In this document: positions 26,512 through 34,735 of the stretch, one piece after another
Layout: the number at the start of each line of letters is the position of its first letter
How positions within the stretch are numbered: the first letter of the stretch is position 1
Assembly (NCBI GenBank): GCA_964568455.1
Contig: CAZMPJ010000001.1
Coordinates: 62,001 to 126,000, forward strand
DNA length: 64,000 nucleotides
Reading direction: 5' to 3'
From: CAZMPJ01 sp964568455
GTDB taxonomy: Bacteria; Margulisbacteria; WOR-1; O2-12-FULL-45-9
Notes under the pieces: generated by a model
Told to the model about the DNA's origin: nothing
The model's input: the letters and a program-made list of their open reading frames with translations, nothing else
The model's database searches: none
Position numbers and translations under genes: made by a program

Positions 26512-27766
26512 TGTAATCTCCGGTATATTTCATATCAACGATTTAAGGAAAAAGTTTGTCTATACCTTAGGCATGATCATTTTATTCCGTTTAGGCGGCT
26601 ATATCCCTGTAGCGGGTATTGATCATACTAAGCTCCAATCTTTATTTGGTCAGGGAAATATTTTAGGTTTTCTTGATTTATTTACTGGTGGAGCTTTAAT
26701 GCGTTTTTCTGTATTTGCGTTGGGAATTATTCCTTTTATCAATGCTTCAATTATTATGCAGCTTTTAACTGTGGTAATTCCTCATTTAGAAGAGCTTTCA
26801 AAAGAAGGAGACGCTGGCCGAAAGCAAATTGCATCTTATACCCGTTATTTAACCGTAATATTGGCAACTTTTCAGTCTTTTGGCATGGCTTTTTGGTTGA
26901 GAGGAGTTATGTTGGATGGATATAGTTTCTTTATCTTTCTGTTTGGGGTAGTGATTTCCCTTACAGCGGGTAGTACTTTAATTATGTGGTTTTCAGAACT
27001 TTTAACCGAAAAGGGTATTGGAAATGGAGCTTCAATGCTGATCTTTGTAGGTATTGTGGCCAGGATCCCAACTTATATTGCTAACACCTTTACCTTGGTA
27101 AAAGGTGGGGCTTCAGTTATTGGGGTAGGGGTTTTACTAGTAGTATTTTTAATTATGATTGTAGGCATTGTTATGGTGCAAGAAGCGCAAAGGCGTATTC
27201 CGGTTCAATATGCCAAAAGGATTGTTGGCCGAAAGATGTATGGAGGCCAAAGTACTTATATTCCTTTAAGAATTAACCAGGGTGGGGTTATTCCAATTAT
27301 TTTTGCTTCTTCTGTGCTTTTATTTCCAGCTACTATTGCCCAGTTTATTCCTAACCCTTTTATACAAAAGGCAGTGGGTATGATTTCTCCGGGGGGTGGG
27401 CTGTATATGTTTTTCTTTTTTGCTTTGATTTTCTTTTTTAGTTATTTTTATACTGCTATTACTTTTAATCCAGTTGATTTGGCAGAAAACATAAAAAGAT
27501 ACGGTGGGTTTATTACCGGCATTAGGCCAGGAAAACCAACCGCTCAATATTTGGAATATGTAATTACTCGACTAACTTTAGTGGGCGCGCTTTTTTTGGC
27601 AACAGTAGCGATTATTCCTAGTATTGCCGAGAAGCTAACTCATATTACTTCGTTCCAAGGTTTGGGAGCAACCGCACTTTTGATTATGGTTGGTGTAGCC
27701 ATGGACCTTGTTAGACAAATAGAGACCCATCTGGTTACCAGGCAGTATGAGGGATTGCTAGCGTGA
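26504..27766 (+). CDS. secY: Preprotein translocase subunit SecY
   Basis: 420 residues with ten predicted transmembrane segments, opening LRKKFVYTLGMIILFRLGGYIP, with the plug-region motif FLDLFTGGALMRFSVFALGI and the cytosolic loop YVxTxG-type region near GGFITGIRPGKPTAQYLEYVI. It forms the protein-conducting channel with SecE (4597). The stop overlaps the adk GTG start by 4 nt. Confidence 0.98.
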   Translation: MLNVISGIFHINDLRKKFVYTLGMIILFRLGGYIPVAGIDHTKLQSLFGQGNILGFLDLFTGGALMRFSVFALGIIPFINASIIMQLLTVVIPHLEELSKEGDAGRKQIASYTRYLTVILATFQSFGMAFWLRGVMLDGYSFFIFLFGVVISLTAGSTLIMWFSELLTEKGIGNGASMLIFVGIVARIPTYIANTFTLVKGGASVIGVGVLLVVFLIMIVGIVMVQEAQRRIPVQYAKRIVGRKMYGGQSTYIPLRINQGGVIPIIFASSVLLFPATIAQFIPNPFIQKAVGMISPGGGLYMFFFFALIFFFSYFYTAITFNPVDLAENIKRYGGFITGIRPGKPTAQYLEYVITRLTLVGALFLATVAIIPSIAEKLTHITSFQGLGATALLIMVGVAMDLVRQIETHLVTRQYEGLLA

Positions 27767-28407
27767 AGTTAGTATTTCTTGGACCTCCTGGTTCTGGTAA
27801 AGGGACGCAGGCTGTTAAGCTTGCGGCTGAAAAAGGTTATCCGCATATTTCATTAGGAGACCTTTTGAGAAAAGAAATGCATGATGGAACTGAGATTGGC
27901 AGCCGGATTAAAGAATTCATGAATGCTGGTAAGTTAGTTCCCGATGAGATTACCATTGAAATTACCAAGAATACTATTACCGGAAAAAATGACTGGATTC
28001 TAGATGGTTTTCCGCGTTCTTTTGTGCAGGCAGAAGCTTTTGACCAGATGCTAAAGGAAAGCAAAGTTGAGCTTGATAAAGTGATTTACTTTGATGTTCC
28101 TGAAGATTTGGTAGTAGAAAGGCTTTGCGGCCGGCGTAGTTGTAAAGAATGTGGGGCAGTTTACCATATTAAATATAATCTGCCTAAAAAAGAGGGGATT
28201 TGTGATCGCTGCGGCAAAAAACTTTATCAGCGCGGGGATGACAATGAATCTGCGATCCGCACCCGCTTTAAAGTTTACGCAGAGCAGACGAAGCCTTTGG
28301 TTGAACGTTATCAGCAGGCTGGCAAAATGGCAACAGTTGATGCTGGCCGCTCAATTGATGAAATTTATAAGCAGTTGTTATCGATAATAAAAGATGCCGG
28401 CAATTAA
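27763..28407 (+). CDS. adk: Adenylate kinase, zinc-LID form
   Basis: 214 residues from a GTG start (GTGA overlap with secY). The P loop GPPGSGKGTQ is at 7-16, DGFPRS near 81-86, and the long LID carries a Cys4 zinc site (cysteines 127, 130, 147, 150) as in Gram-positive and many thermophilic enzymes. It interconverts ATP, AMP and ADP. Its usual spc-group position, between secY and map, is kept. Confidence 0.98.
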   Translation: MKLVFLGPPGSGKGTQAVKLAAEKGYPHISLGDLLRKEMHDGTEIGSRIKEFMNAGKLVPDEITIEITKNTITGKNDWILDGFPRSFVQAEAFDQMLKESKVELDKVIYFDVPEDLVVERLCGRRSCKECGAVYHIKYNLPKKEGICDRCGKKLYQRGDDNESAIRTRFKVYAEQTKPLVERYQQAGKMATVDAGRSIDEIYKQLLSIIKDAGN

Positions 28408-29143
28408 GATAAAGACAGCTGGAGAAATTGAAAAGATAAAAAAGGCTTGTGCCATAGCGGCACGAGTAAGGGACAGAATCGGAAAAGAAGTAAGACCGGG
28501 AGTAACGACCGAGGACCTTGATAGGCTAGCAGAAGAGTTGATCCGTAAACGAGGCGCGTTGCCTGTGTTCAAAGGCTATCGCGGCTATAGTCATGCTACT
28601 TGCATTTCTGTTAACGAACAGATTGTGCATGGGATTCCTGGCAAAAGGAAGTTAAAAGCTGGGGACATTGTCAGCATTGATGTTGGCACTCAAATAGAGG
28701 GCTATTGCGGAGATACAGCAGCTACTTATGCAGTGGGAAAGATCTCGAGCAAAACTGAGCATTTAGTAAAGACTTGTAAGCAAGCTTTAAAGCTTGCCAT
28801 TGAGCAGGCTTATGCTGGTAAGCGGTTGGGAGATATCTCTCACGCAGTAGAAGAGTTGGCTAACCAATATGGCTATTCGGTAGTAAGAGAGCTATATGGC
28901 CATGGGATTGGATCAGAATTGCATGAAGATCCTCTGATTCCAAATTATGGAGAACCGGGAGAGGGTCCGGTGCTAAAACCAGGGATGGTTTTTGCGATTG
29001 AACCCATGCTTAACATAGGAACTTGGAGAATTAAGACTTTGGATGATGGCTGGACCATCGTGACTACAGATGGAAAACTTTCTAGCCATTTCGAGCATAC
29101 GGTATTAATTACAAAAGATAAGCCGGAGATATTGACTAAATGA
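28394..29143 (+). CDS. map: Methionine aminopeptidase, type I
   Basis: 249 residues. Metal ligands can be picked out by context: the two aspartates in SIDVGTQIEGYCGDTAATY, the histidine in GHGIGSELHEDP, and the glutamates in AIEPMLN and SHFEHTVLI. It removes initiator methionine from nascent proteins. The start at 28394 gives MPAIKIKTAGEIEKI, matching the family, and overlaps adk by 14 nt. No N-terminal zinc finger or SH3 linker is present. Confidence 0.97.
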   Translation: MPAIKIKTAGEIEKIKKACAIAARVRDRIGKEVRPGVTTEDLDRLAEELIRKRGALPVFKGYRGYSHATCISVNEQIVHGIPGKRKLKAGDIVSIDVGTQIEGYCGDTAATYAVGKISSKTEHLVKTCKQALKLAIEQAYAGKRLGDISHAVEELANQYGYSVVRELYGHGIGSELHEDPLIPNYGEPGEGPVLKPGMVFAIEPMLNIGTWRIKTLDDGWTIVTTDGKLSSHFEHTVLITKDKPEILTK

Positions 29144-29361
29144 CTAAAGAAAAAGATGTAATAGAATTAGAAGGCGAAATTACTGAAGCATTGCCTAGTG
29201 CCTTGTTTCGGGTGCGCCTTGAAACCGGCCAGCTGATACTGGCTCATGTTAGCGGTAAGATTAGAAAACATTTTATTAGGATTTTACCGGGGGATAAGGT
29301 GAGAGTTGAGCTTTCTCCTTATGACTTGACCCGGGGAAGGATAACTTTTAGGTTAAAATAA
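29140..29361 (+). CDS. infA: Translation initiation factor IF-1
   Basis: 73 residues, a single OB fold with VIELEGEITEALPSALFRVRLETG and LPGDKVRVELSPYDLTRGRI. It occupies the 30S A site during initiation. Coupled to map by ATGA and to rpmJ by TAATG. Confidence 0.97.
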   Translation: MTKEKDVIELEGEITEALPSALFRVRLETGQLILAHVSGKIRKHFIRILPGDKVRVELSPYDLTRGRITFRLK

Positions 29362-29474
29362 TGAAAGTAAGATCGTCAGTAAAAAAAATATGCGCTAAGT
29401 GTAAAATTGTCCGACGTAAAGGTCGGGTATATGTGGTTTGTGAAAACCCCAAACACAAGCAAAGGCAAGGATAG
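29361..29474 (+). CDS. rpmJ: 50S ribosomal protein L36
   Basis: This is a 37-residue gene whose ATG at 29361 shares its first base with the infA stop. The product opens MKVRSSVKKICAKCK and ends KHKQRQG. Cysteines 11, 14 and 27 and histidine 32 form the C-x2-C-x12-C-x4-H zinc site of L36. Its position between infA and rpsM is the standard one. Confidence 0.96.
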   Translation: MKVRSSVKKICAKCKIVRRKGRVYVVCENPKHKQRQG

Positions 29475-29484
29475 GAGGAAATAA

Positions 29485-29865
29485 ATGGCACGTATTGCAG
29501 GAGTTGACCTGCCTTTAAATAAGAATATCGAAGTTGCGTTGACCTATATTTATGGGATTGGTTCCACCCTTAGTAAAAAGATTTTAGAGAGGACTCAGAT
29601 TGATCCTTTTATGAAGACTAAGGATTTAACCGAAAAAGAAGTGGTTGCTATCCGTGATGCTTTAAAAGATTACGCGATAGAAGGTGAGCTTAGAAAAGAT
29701 ATCACCTTGAATATTAAAAGATTAAAAGAAACTGGGACTTATCGCGGAACCCGGCATAGGAAAAATCTTCCTGCGCGTGGGCAGCGTACTAAAACTAATT
29801 CTAGGACCAAGCGTAGTGGACGTGTAACCGTTGGTTCTGGACGTAGGAAAGAGGAGAAAACATAA
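29485..29865 (+). CDS. rpsM: 30S ribosomal protein S13
   Basis: 126 residues, opening MARIAGVDLPLNKNIEVALTYI, with the RGTRHRKNLPARGQRTKTN C-terminal signature that reaches the P-site tRNA. AGGAGGA lies at the end of rpmJ. Confidence 0.98.
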   Translation: MARIAGVDLPLNKNIEVALTYIYGIGSTLSKKILERTQIDPFMKTKDLTEKEVVAIRDALKDYAIEGELRKDITLNIKRLKETGTYRGTRHRKNLPARGQRTKTNSRTKRSGRVTVGSGRRKEEKT

Positions 29866-30281
29866 TGATGGCTGAAGAAAAAGAAAAAGTAAAACCGAAG
29901 GCAAAAGCGCCTAAAAAGAAAAAGATGAGAAAAGTCGGAGCTTTAGGAGTTGCTCATATTAAAGCTACTTTTAATAACACGATTATTTCTATCTCTGATC
30001 CACAGGGTGGAGTGGTAGCTTGGTCTTCTTCTGGTGCAGTTGGTTTTAAAGGAACCAAAAAAGGTACTCCTTTCGCTGCTTCTTCGGCAGCTGAACTAGC
30101 GGCTAAAAAAGCTTTAGAAGCAGGAGTTCGACAAGTTAATGTGTTAGTTAAGGGTCCAGGATCAGGCCGAGAAACGGCCATCCGTGCGTTGCAGGCAGCT
30201 GGTCTTGAAATTTATTCAATTAAAGATGTAACCCCAATTCCACACAATGGTTGCAGGCCACCGAAAAGGAGAAGGGTATAA
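29865..30281 (+). CDS. rpsK: 30S ribosomal protein S11
   Basis: 138 residues. A 20-residue lysine-rich leader precedes the core (GVAHIKATFNNTIISISDPQ), which ends with IPHNGCRPPKRRRV. The start overlaps the rpsM stop. A second ATG directly follows the first, so the first residue is uncertain by one codon. Confidence 0.97.
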   Translation: MMAEEKEKVKPKAKAPKKKKMRKVGALGVAHIKATFNNTIISISDPQGGVVAWSSSGAVGFKGTKKGTPFAASSAAELAAKKALEAGVRQVNVLVKGPGSGRETAIRALQAAGLEIYSIKDVTPIPHNGCRPPKRRRV

Positions 30282-30901
30282 TGGGAAGGTATACTGAAGC
30301 AAAATGTAGATTATGCCGGCGTGAAGGTGAAAAGCTTTTTCTTAAAGGAGAAAGATGCTCCAGTGAAAAATGCTCTTTTGCTAGACGTTCTTATGCGCCT
30401 GGACAACATGGAAAAGTTGTAACTCGCCGCTCTTCCGAATATCGTATTCGTTTGCGAGAAAAACAAAAAGCTCGAAGAATTTATGGTTTAACCGAGCGCC
30501 AATTTGAGAATTATTTTAATAAAGCTTCTGAAACTAAAGGAGCTACCAGTGAAAAACTTTTAGAATATTTAGAAAGACGGCTGGATAATGTGGTTTTTCG
30601 TTTAGGATTTGCCTCTTCTCGCAGTACTGCAAGACAAATCGTAAAACACGGCCATATTCTGATAAATGGTAAAAAAGTAGATGTGCCTTCTTTTCAGGTA
30701 AAAGTTGATAATGTGGTAAAAGCTGGACCGAAAATGGAAAAACCAGTAAAAGAACTGCAGGAAAAATTTGCTGATAAAATTCCACCGGTTTGGCTAAGCC
30801 TTACTTCTGAGCTAGAAGGAAAAGTTGTTGCTATTCCGAAACGAGAAGAAATTGATACAGTACTGGAAGATCACTTGATCGTCGAGTATTACTCAAGATA
30901 A
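30281..30901 (+). CDS. rpsD: 30S ribosomal protein S4, zinc-binding form
   Basis: 206 residues from the ATG at 30281, which gives the canonical MGRYTEAKCRLCRREGEKLF and overlaps the rpsK stop by one base. An in-frame reading from 30251 adds ten residues inside rpsK and is less likely. Cysteines 9, 12, 26 and 31 form the zinc site. The S4 RNA-binding domain RLDNVVFRLGFASSRSTARQ follows. In other bacteria S4 represses the alpha operon. Confidence 0.97.
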   Translation: MGRYTEAKCRLCRREGEKLFLKGERCSSEKCSFARRSYAPGQHGKVVTRRSSEYRIRLREKQKARRIYGLTERQFENYFNKASETKGATSEKLLEYLERRLDNVVFRLGFASSRSTARQIVKHGHILINGKKVDVPSFQVKVDNVVKAGPKMEKPVKELQEKFADKIPPVWLSLTSELEGKVVAIPKREEIDTVLEDHLIVEYYSR

Positions 30902-30920
30902 AAAAAGGAGGAAGAAAGAT

Positions 30921-31868
30921 ATGATAGTAGTTGCAGAAAAACCATGGGTAAAGGTAGGGGAGTGTAGTGATACCTTTGGCCAGTTTGTGATTGAGCCGCT
31001 TGATCGTGGATTTGGTGCTACCCTGGGAAATTCTTTAAGGAGAGTTTTGCTTTCTTCTTTAACCGGAGCAGCCATTACCTCAGTTAAAATCGAAGGAGTA
31101 GAGCATTCTTTTGCCACGCTTGATGGTATAAGGGAAGATGTTCTGCATATTTTGCTTAATTTAAAAGAAGTGGTTATTCGCTGCCATTCTGAACAACCTA
31201 AGACCATTAAATTGAAAGCTAAAGGCAAGGGAGCTGTTAAAGCTTCTGATATTGAGCATGACGCAGAAGTTGAGATCATTAACCCTGATCATATAATTGC
31301 TCAGTTAGACAGTGCTGGTAAGCTGGAAATGGAAATGATAGTTGAAAGAGGGAAGGGTTTTGTTAGTTCAGAAGGAAATAAAAAAGCCAGTCTTCCTGTA
31401 GGCTTTATTCCAATTGATTCGCTTTTTTGTCCGGTACAAAAAGCAAATTTAAGTGTTGAAGAAACCCGAGTTGGACAGTCAATTAATTTTGACAAATTAA
31501 CTCTTTCTATTTGGACTAATGGAAGTATTCGACCAGATGATGCCTTAAGAGAAAGTGCTAAAATAATGGCTAGACACGTTGATTTGTTTATCCATTTAGG
31601 CGAAAAAGCTGAAAGCTTAAGCCTAGAAGCAGAAAAGAAAACCGAAGTGCCTAAGAGTGTTTTAGACATGAGCGTGGATGATTTAGAGCTTTCTGCGCGT
31701 TCATTAAACTGCTTGCAAAAAGCTGGAATTAAAACTGTAGGTGAAGTAGTGAGTTATTCTTTGGCCGATCTAATGAAATTCAAGAATTTTGGTTCAAAAT
31801 CATTGGACGAGGTTCAAGAAAAATTAGCTGAATATAAGCTGACCCTTAAAGGAGAAGAATCTAAATGA
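30921..31868 (+). CDS. rpoA: DNA-directed RNA polymerase subunit alpha
   Basis: 315 residues. The N-terminal dimerisation domain includes FIIEPLDRGFGATLGNSLRRVLLSS-type sequence (here starting VIEPLDRGFGATLGNS). A linker follows, then the C-terminal domain (about 245-315) with LELSARSLNCLQKAGIKTVGE for UP-element and activator contact. AAAGGAGGA precedes the ATG. The rplQ start overlaps its stop. Confidence 0.98.
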   Translation: MIVVAEKPWVKVGECSDTFGQFVIEPLDRGFGATLGNSLRRVLLSSLTGAAITSVKIEGVEHSFATLDGIREDVLHILLNLKEVVIRCHSEQPKTIKLKAKGKGAVKASDIEHDAEVEIINPDHIIAQLDSAGKLEMEMIVERGKGFVSSEGNKKASLPVGFIPIDSLFCPVQKANLSVEETRVGQSINFDKLTLSIWTNGSIRPDDALRESAKIMARHVDLFIHLGEKAESLSLEAEKKTEVPKSVLDMSVDDLELSARSLNCLQKAGIKTVGEVVSYSLADLMKFKNFGSKSLDEVQEKLAEYKLTLKGEESK

Positions 31869-32215
31869 GGCATCGAAAAGGAAACAGAAAGCTAGGCAAG
31901 CCTACAGATCAAAGAATTGCATTATTGCGTTCAATTGTGCGTGCACTGTTCTTGAATGATAAAATTGAAGTAACTGTGACCCGGGCAAAAGAAGCGCGCA
32001 GAATGGCGGAAAAATTAATTACTATTTCCAAACAAAATAATTTGAGTGCTAGAAAAGAAGTAATGAAAGCGATGGGTGATACTAAAATTGTTACCCATAT
32101 CTTTAAAACTTTCCCAGAAAGATTTGAAGGAAGAGCCGGAGGTTATACGCGCATTATCAGAACCGGATTTAGAAAAGGTGATGCTGCTCCTTTGGCAATA
32201 CTGGAGTTACTTTAA
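31865..32215 (+). CDS. rplQ: 50S ribosomal protein L17
   Basis: 116 residues, opening MRHRKGNRKLGKPTDQRIALL. Full length for bacterial L17. Coupled to rpoA by ATGA. Confidence 0.98.
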   Translation: MRHRKGNRKLGKPTDQRIALLRSIVRALFLNDKIEVTVTRAKEARRMAEKLITISKQNNLSARKEVMKAMGDTKIVTHIFKTFPERFEGRAGGYTRIIRTGFRKGDAAPLAILELL

Positions 32216-32224
32216 GGAGAAGAA

Positions 32225-32656
32225 ATGAAAGGTAGAAAAGCGACTAGATACGAAAAAAAGGAAACGGTTAAGCAAGATTGGTACGTGGTTGACCTTACCA
32301 ATAAAACTTTAGGACGAGCTGCAACCAAGATTGCTACTTATTTACGTGGCAAGCATAAAACCACTTTTACTCCTCATGTTGATTGCGGAGATTTTATTGT
32401 GGTTATTAATGCGGACAAGTTTAGGGTAACCGGTAAAAAAATGGACCAGAAAATTTATTTTAGGCATTCTGATTATCCAGGCGGAGCAAAGTATGTTCCT
32501 TTAAAGAAAATGGACCCAGTTAAGGTGGTGCAGCAAGCGGTTAAAGGGATGCTACCTAAAAATCGCTTAGGCAGGCAGATGTTTACTAAATTAAAGGTTT
32601 ATGTTGGAACAAATCATCCGCATGAAGCGCAAAAACCAAAGGATTTGGAGGTATAA
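32225..32656 (+). CDS. rplM: 50S ribosomal protein L13
   Basis: 143 residues with WYVVDLTNKTLGRAATKIA near the N terminus and GMLPKNRLGRQMFTKLKVY in the second half. AAGGAGAAG precedes the ATG. The rplM-rpsI pair directly follows rplQ. Confidence 0.97.
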   Translation: MKGRKATRYEKKETVKQDWYVVDLTNKTLGRAATKIATYLRGKHKTTFTPHVDCGDFIVVINADKFRVTGKKMDQKIYFRHSDYPGGAKYVPLKKMDPVKVVQQAVKGMLPKNRLGRQMFTKLKVYVGTNHPHEAQKPKDLEV

Positions 32657-32665
32657 ATTTTAGGA

Positions 32666-33229
32666 ATGATGGCAGAAAAAAAGAAAACCACTAAAAAGAC
32701 CACGAAGAAGACGACAAAAGCTAAAAAGAAAGTTGTAAAACCAGCAAAAGTTGAGAAAAAAGTTAAAGTTGTAAAAGAAGAGGTTGTTGCTCAAGCCCCA
32801 GTTATTCACCGAGCTCCAAAGAAAAAGAAAATTAAATCAGAAGTAAAGTATTATGGAACTGGCAGACGCAAAGAGGCAACGGCTAAGGTTTGGTTGGTGC
32901 CAGGACAAGGTAAAATTACGGTTAATGATAAGGATTTTAGCGTTTATTTTTGTGGCAGACAAATGCTAGAAATACAAGTTAAAAAACCCTTAGAAATAAC
33001 CAATACTAAAAATAGTTATGATGTAATTGTGAGGGCTTTTGGCGGTGGGGTGCCAGCGCAAGCAGTAGCTGCTAGTATGGGTATTGCTAGAGCACTTATA
33101 ATTGTTAACCCTGAACTTAGAAAAAGCTTAAAAAGCGCAGGCCTTCTGCGTCGTGACCCGAGAATGAAAGAACGTAAAAAATACGGCCGAAAACGCGCTC
33201 GAAAATCATTCCAATATACAAAGAGGTAA
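32666..33229 (+). CDS. rpsI: 30S ribosomal protein S9, with long lysine-rich N-terminal extension
   Basis: 187 residues. Core S9 starts near residue 61 with YYGTGRRKEATAKVWLVPG and ends KRARKSFQYTKR, the tail that touches the P-site tRNA. The first 60 residues are a Lys/Thr/Val-rich tail with repeats of KKTT and KVEKKVKV, resembling basic tails of nucleic-acid-binding proteins. The ordinary S9 is about 130 residues. Two adjacent ATG codons leave the first residue uncertain by one. Confidence 0.96.
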   Translation: MMAEKKKTTKKTTKKTTKAKKKVVKPAKVEKKVKVVKEEVVAQAPVIHRAPKKKKIKSEVKYYGTGRRKEATAKVWLVPGQGKITVNDKDFSVYFCGRQMLEIQVKKPLEITNTKNSYDVIVRAFGGGVPAQAVAASMGIARALIIVNPELRKSLKSAGLLRRDPRMKERKKYGRKRARKSFQYTKR

Positions 33230-33235
33230 GTTTTT

Positions 33236-33556
33236 ATGCCAAAAACACCAGTGGCTGATCGAAATCCAAGTTTTGAGGCTGGCGGAATCATTAAAATCTC
33301 CGGCAATTTTCTTCTTGATCACGAACAAGATGTTTTAGGTTTAGTTCGTCATCAAGGTAAACTGGCTGTTGAAAAAAATCCCCAAACCAAGGTTACTAAC
33401 ATTAAAAAAGCTAATGGGGGATTGGTTGTTACTACTTCAGATCATAACCTTGCTATGAAAATTGGCAAGGCACTCACTTCTGCATATAAAGGTGACCATA
33501 ATTATAAATTCAGCCAGGGTGACCAATTTGTCGAAGTAGAGTGGAAGCGCGATTAA
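33236..33556 (+). CDS. Small protein resembling the C-terminal half of the BCAM0308 (NMD3-like) family
   Basis: 106 residues, no cysteines. The segment IIKISGNFLLDHEQDVLGLV, then GGLVVTTSDHNLAMKIGKAL and the end FVEVEWKRD resemble the C-terminal part of BCAM0308-type proteins, which normally carry an N-terminal zinc ribbon and are related to the ribosome export adaptor NMD3. The zinc ribbon is absent here. Its place 6 nt after rpsI suggests a ribosome-related role, but function is unknown and the family call is from memory of motifs. Confidence 0.6.
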   Translation: MPKTPVADRNPSFEAGGIIKISGNFLLDHEQDVLGLVRHQGKLAVEKNPQTKVTNIKKANGGLVVTTSDHNLAMKIGKALTSAYKGDHNYKFSQGDQFVEVEWKRD

Positions 33557-33580
33557 TATTAAAAAAGGGGACTAGAAAAA

Positions 33581-34735
33581 ATGACTAAAAAACCGTTAAA
33601 ACAATTGTTAATGATCCCAGGCCCAACTCCAATTCCAACCAGGATTTTGTCGGCTATGAACCATGAAATGATTGGGCACCGTGGTCCTGGCTTTTCAAAA
33701 ATACTAGGAGAAGTAATTGACGGCCTAAAGTGGGCTTATAAAACCAAGAATGATATTATGGTTTTTCCTTGTTCTGGCACTGGTGGCATGGAAACAGCAC
33801 TAGTTAACACTCTTTCTGCTGGAGACAAGGCTCTTTTTGTAAATATTGGTAATTTTGGTGAAAGATGGATTAAAATTGCTAAAACTTATGGAGTGCAAGT
33901 AGTCGACTTAAAAGTTGAGCGTGGCCAAGCTTGTGATCCAAAAGTATTAGAAGCAGAACTTAATAAAAATAAAGACGTGAAAGCGGTCTTTATGCAGCAA
34001 AATGAAACGTCAACAGGTGTTATTAATGATGTTGAAGCTTTAGCTAAAGTAGTTCATAAAATTGTTCCTGATGCTTTGCTTTTAGTTGATGCTGTTTCTG
34101 GTCTCTTGGCCAAAGATTTGCAAACTGATGCTTGGGGCTTAGATGTAGTGGTTTCTGGTTCACAAAAAGCTTTTATGGTGCCTCCAGGAATTGCAGCAGT
34201 TTCTATGTCGAAAAAAGCCTGGGATTTTTATGAAAAGTCAACTTTACCTAAACACTATTGGGACATTAAAAATCAGAAGAAATTTGCTGATAAAGGTCAA
34301 ACTTACACTACGCCACCAGAATCAATTATTTTTGGTATGCATGAGGCAGTAAAAATTCTAAAAGAAGAAGGCTTAGAAAATATTTTTGCTCGTCATTTGC
34401 AAGGAAAGAAGATTATTCGTGCGGCCATGAAAGCAATTGGCTGCAAACTTTTGGCTGATGATGCTTGTGCTTCTCCAGCAGTTACGGCAATTTTTCCTCC
34501 AGCTGGAGTAGATGCAGAAAAAGTGCGTTCTGAAAGCAGAAATCGTTTTGGAGTAGAACTTGCTCCTGGACAAGCTGATATGAAGGGTAAATTGTTTAGA
34601 ATTGGCCACCTTGGCTATGTTGATAAACTTGATTTAATTGCAGCGATTGGTGCTTTAGAATTATTATTCAAAGAACTGGGCGCTGATATTGAAATTGGTA
34701 AAGGCGTCAAAGCCGGGCTGGAACAGATTGCTTAA
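33581..34735 (+). CDS. Class V aminotransferase (serine-glyoxylate / alanine-glyoxylate / phosphoserine type)
   Basis: 384 residues, fold-type I PLP enzyme of the SPT/AGT subgroup. It opens LLMIPGPTPIPTRILSAM, has the CSGTGGMETAL phosphate-binding loop near 64-74, Asp170 in VDAVSG, and Lys196 in SGSQKAF as the Schiff-base lysine. The serA gene lies 0.8 kb downstream, past truA. In several bacterial and archaeal lineages a class V aminotransferase of this kind sits by serA and supplies the transamination step of serine synthesis, so that role is inferred. Alanine-glyoxylate or serine-pyruvate exchange is the alternative. AAGGGG lies upstream of the ATG. Confidence 0.9.
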   Translation: MTKKPLKQLLMIPGPTPIPTRILSAMNHEMIGHRGPGFSKILGEVIDGLKWAYKTKNDIMVFPCSGTGGMETALVNTLSAGDKALFVNIGNFGERWIKIAKTYGVQVVDLKVERGQACDPKVLEAELNKNKDVKAVFMQQNETSTGVINDVEALAKVVHKIVPDALLLVDAVSGLLAKDLQTDAWGLDVVVSGSQKAFMVPPGIAAVSMSKKAWDFYEKSTLPKHYWDIKNQKKFADKGQTYTTPPESIIFGMHEAVKILKEEGLENIFARHLQGKKIIRAAMKAIGCKLLADDACASPAVTAIFPPAGVDAEKVRSESRNRFGVELAPGQADMKGKLFRIGHLGYVDKLDLIAAIGALELLFKELGADIEIGKGVKAGLEQIA

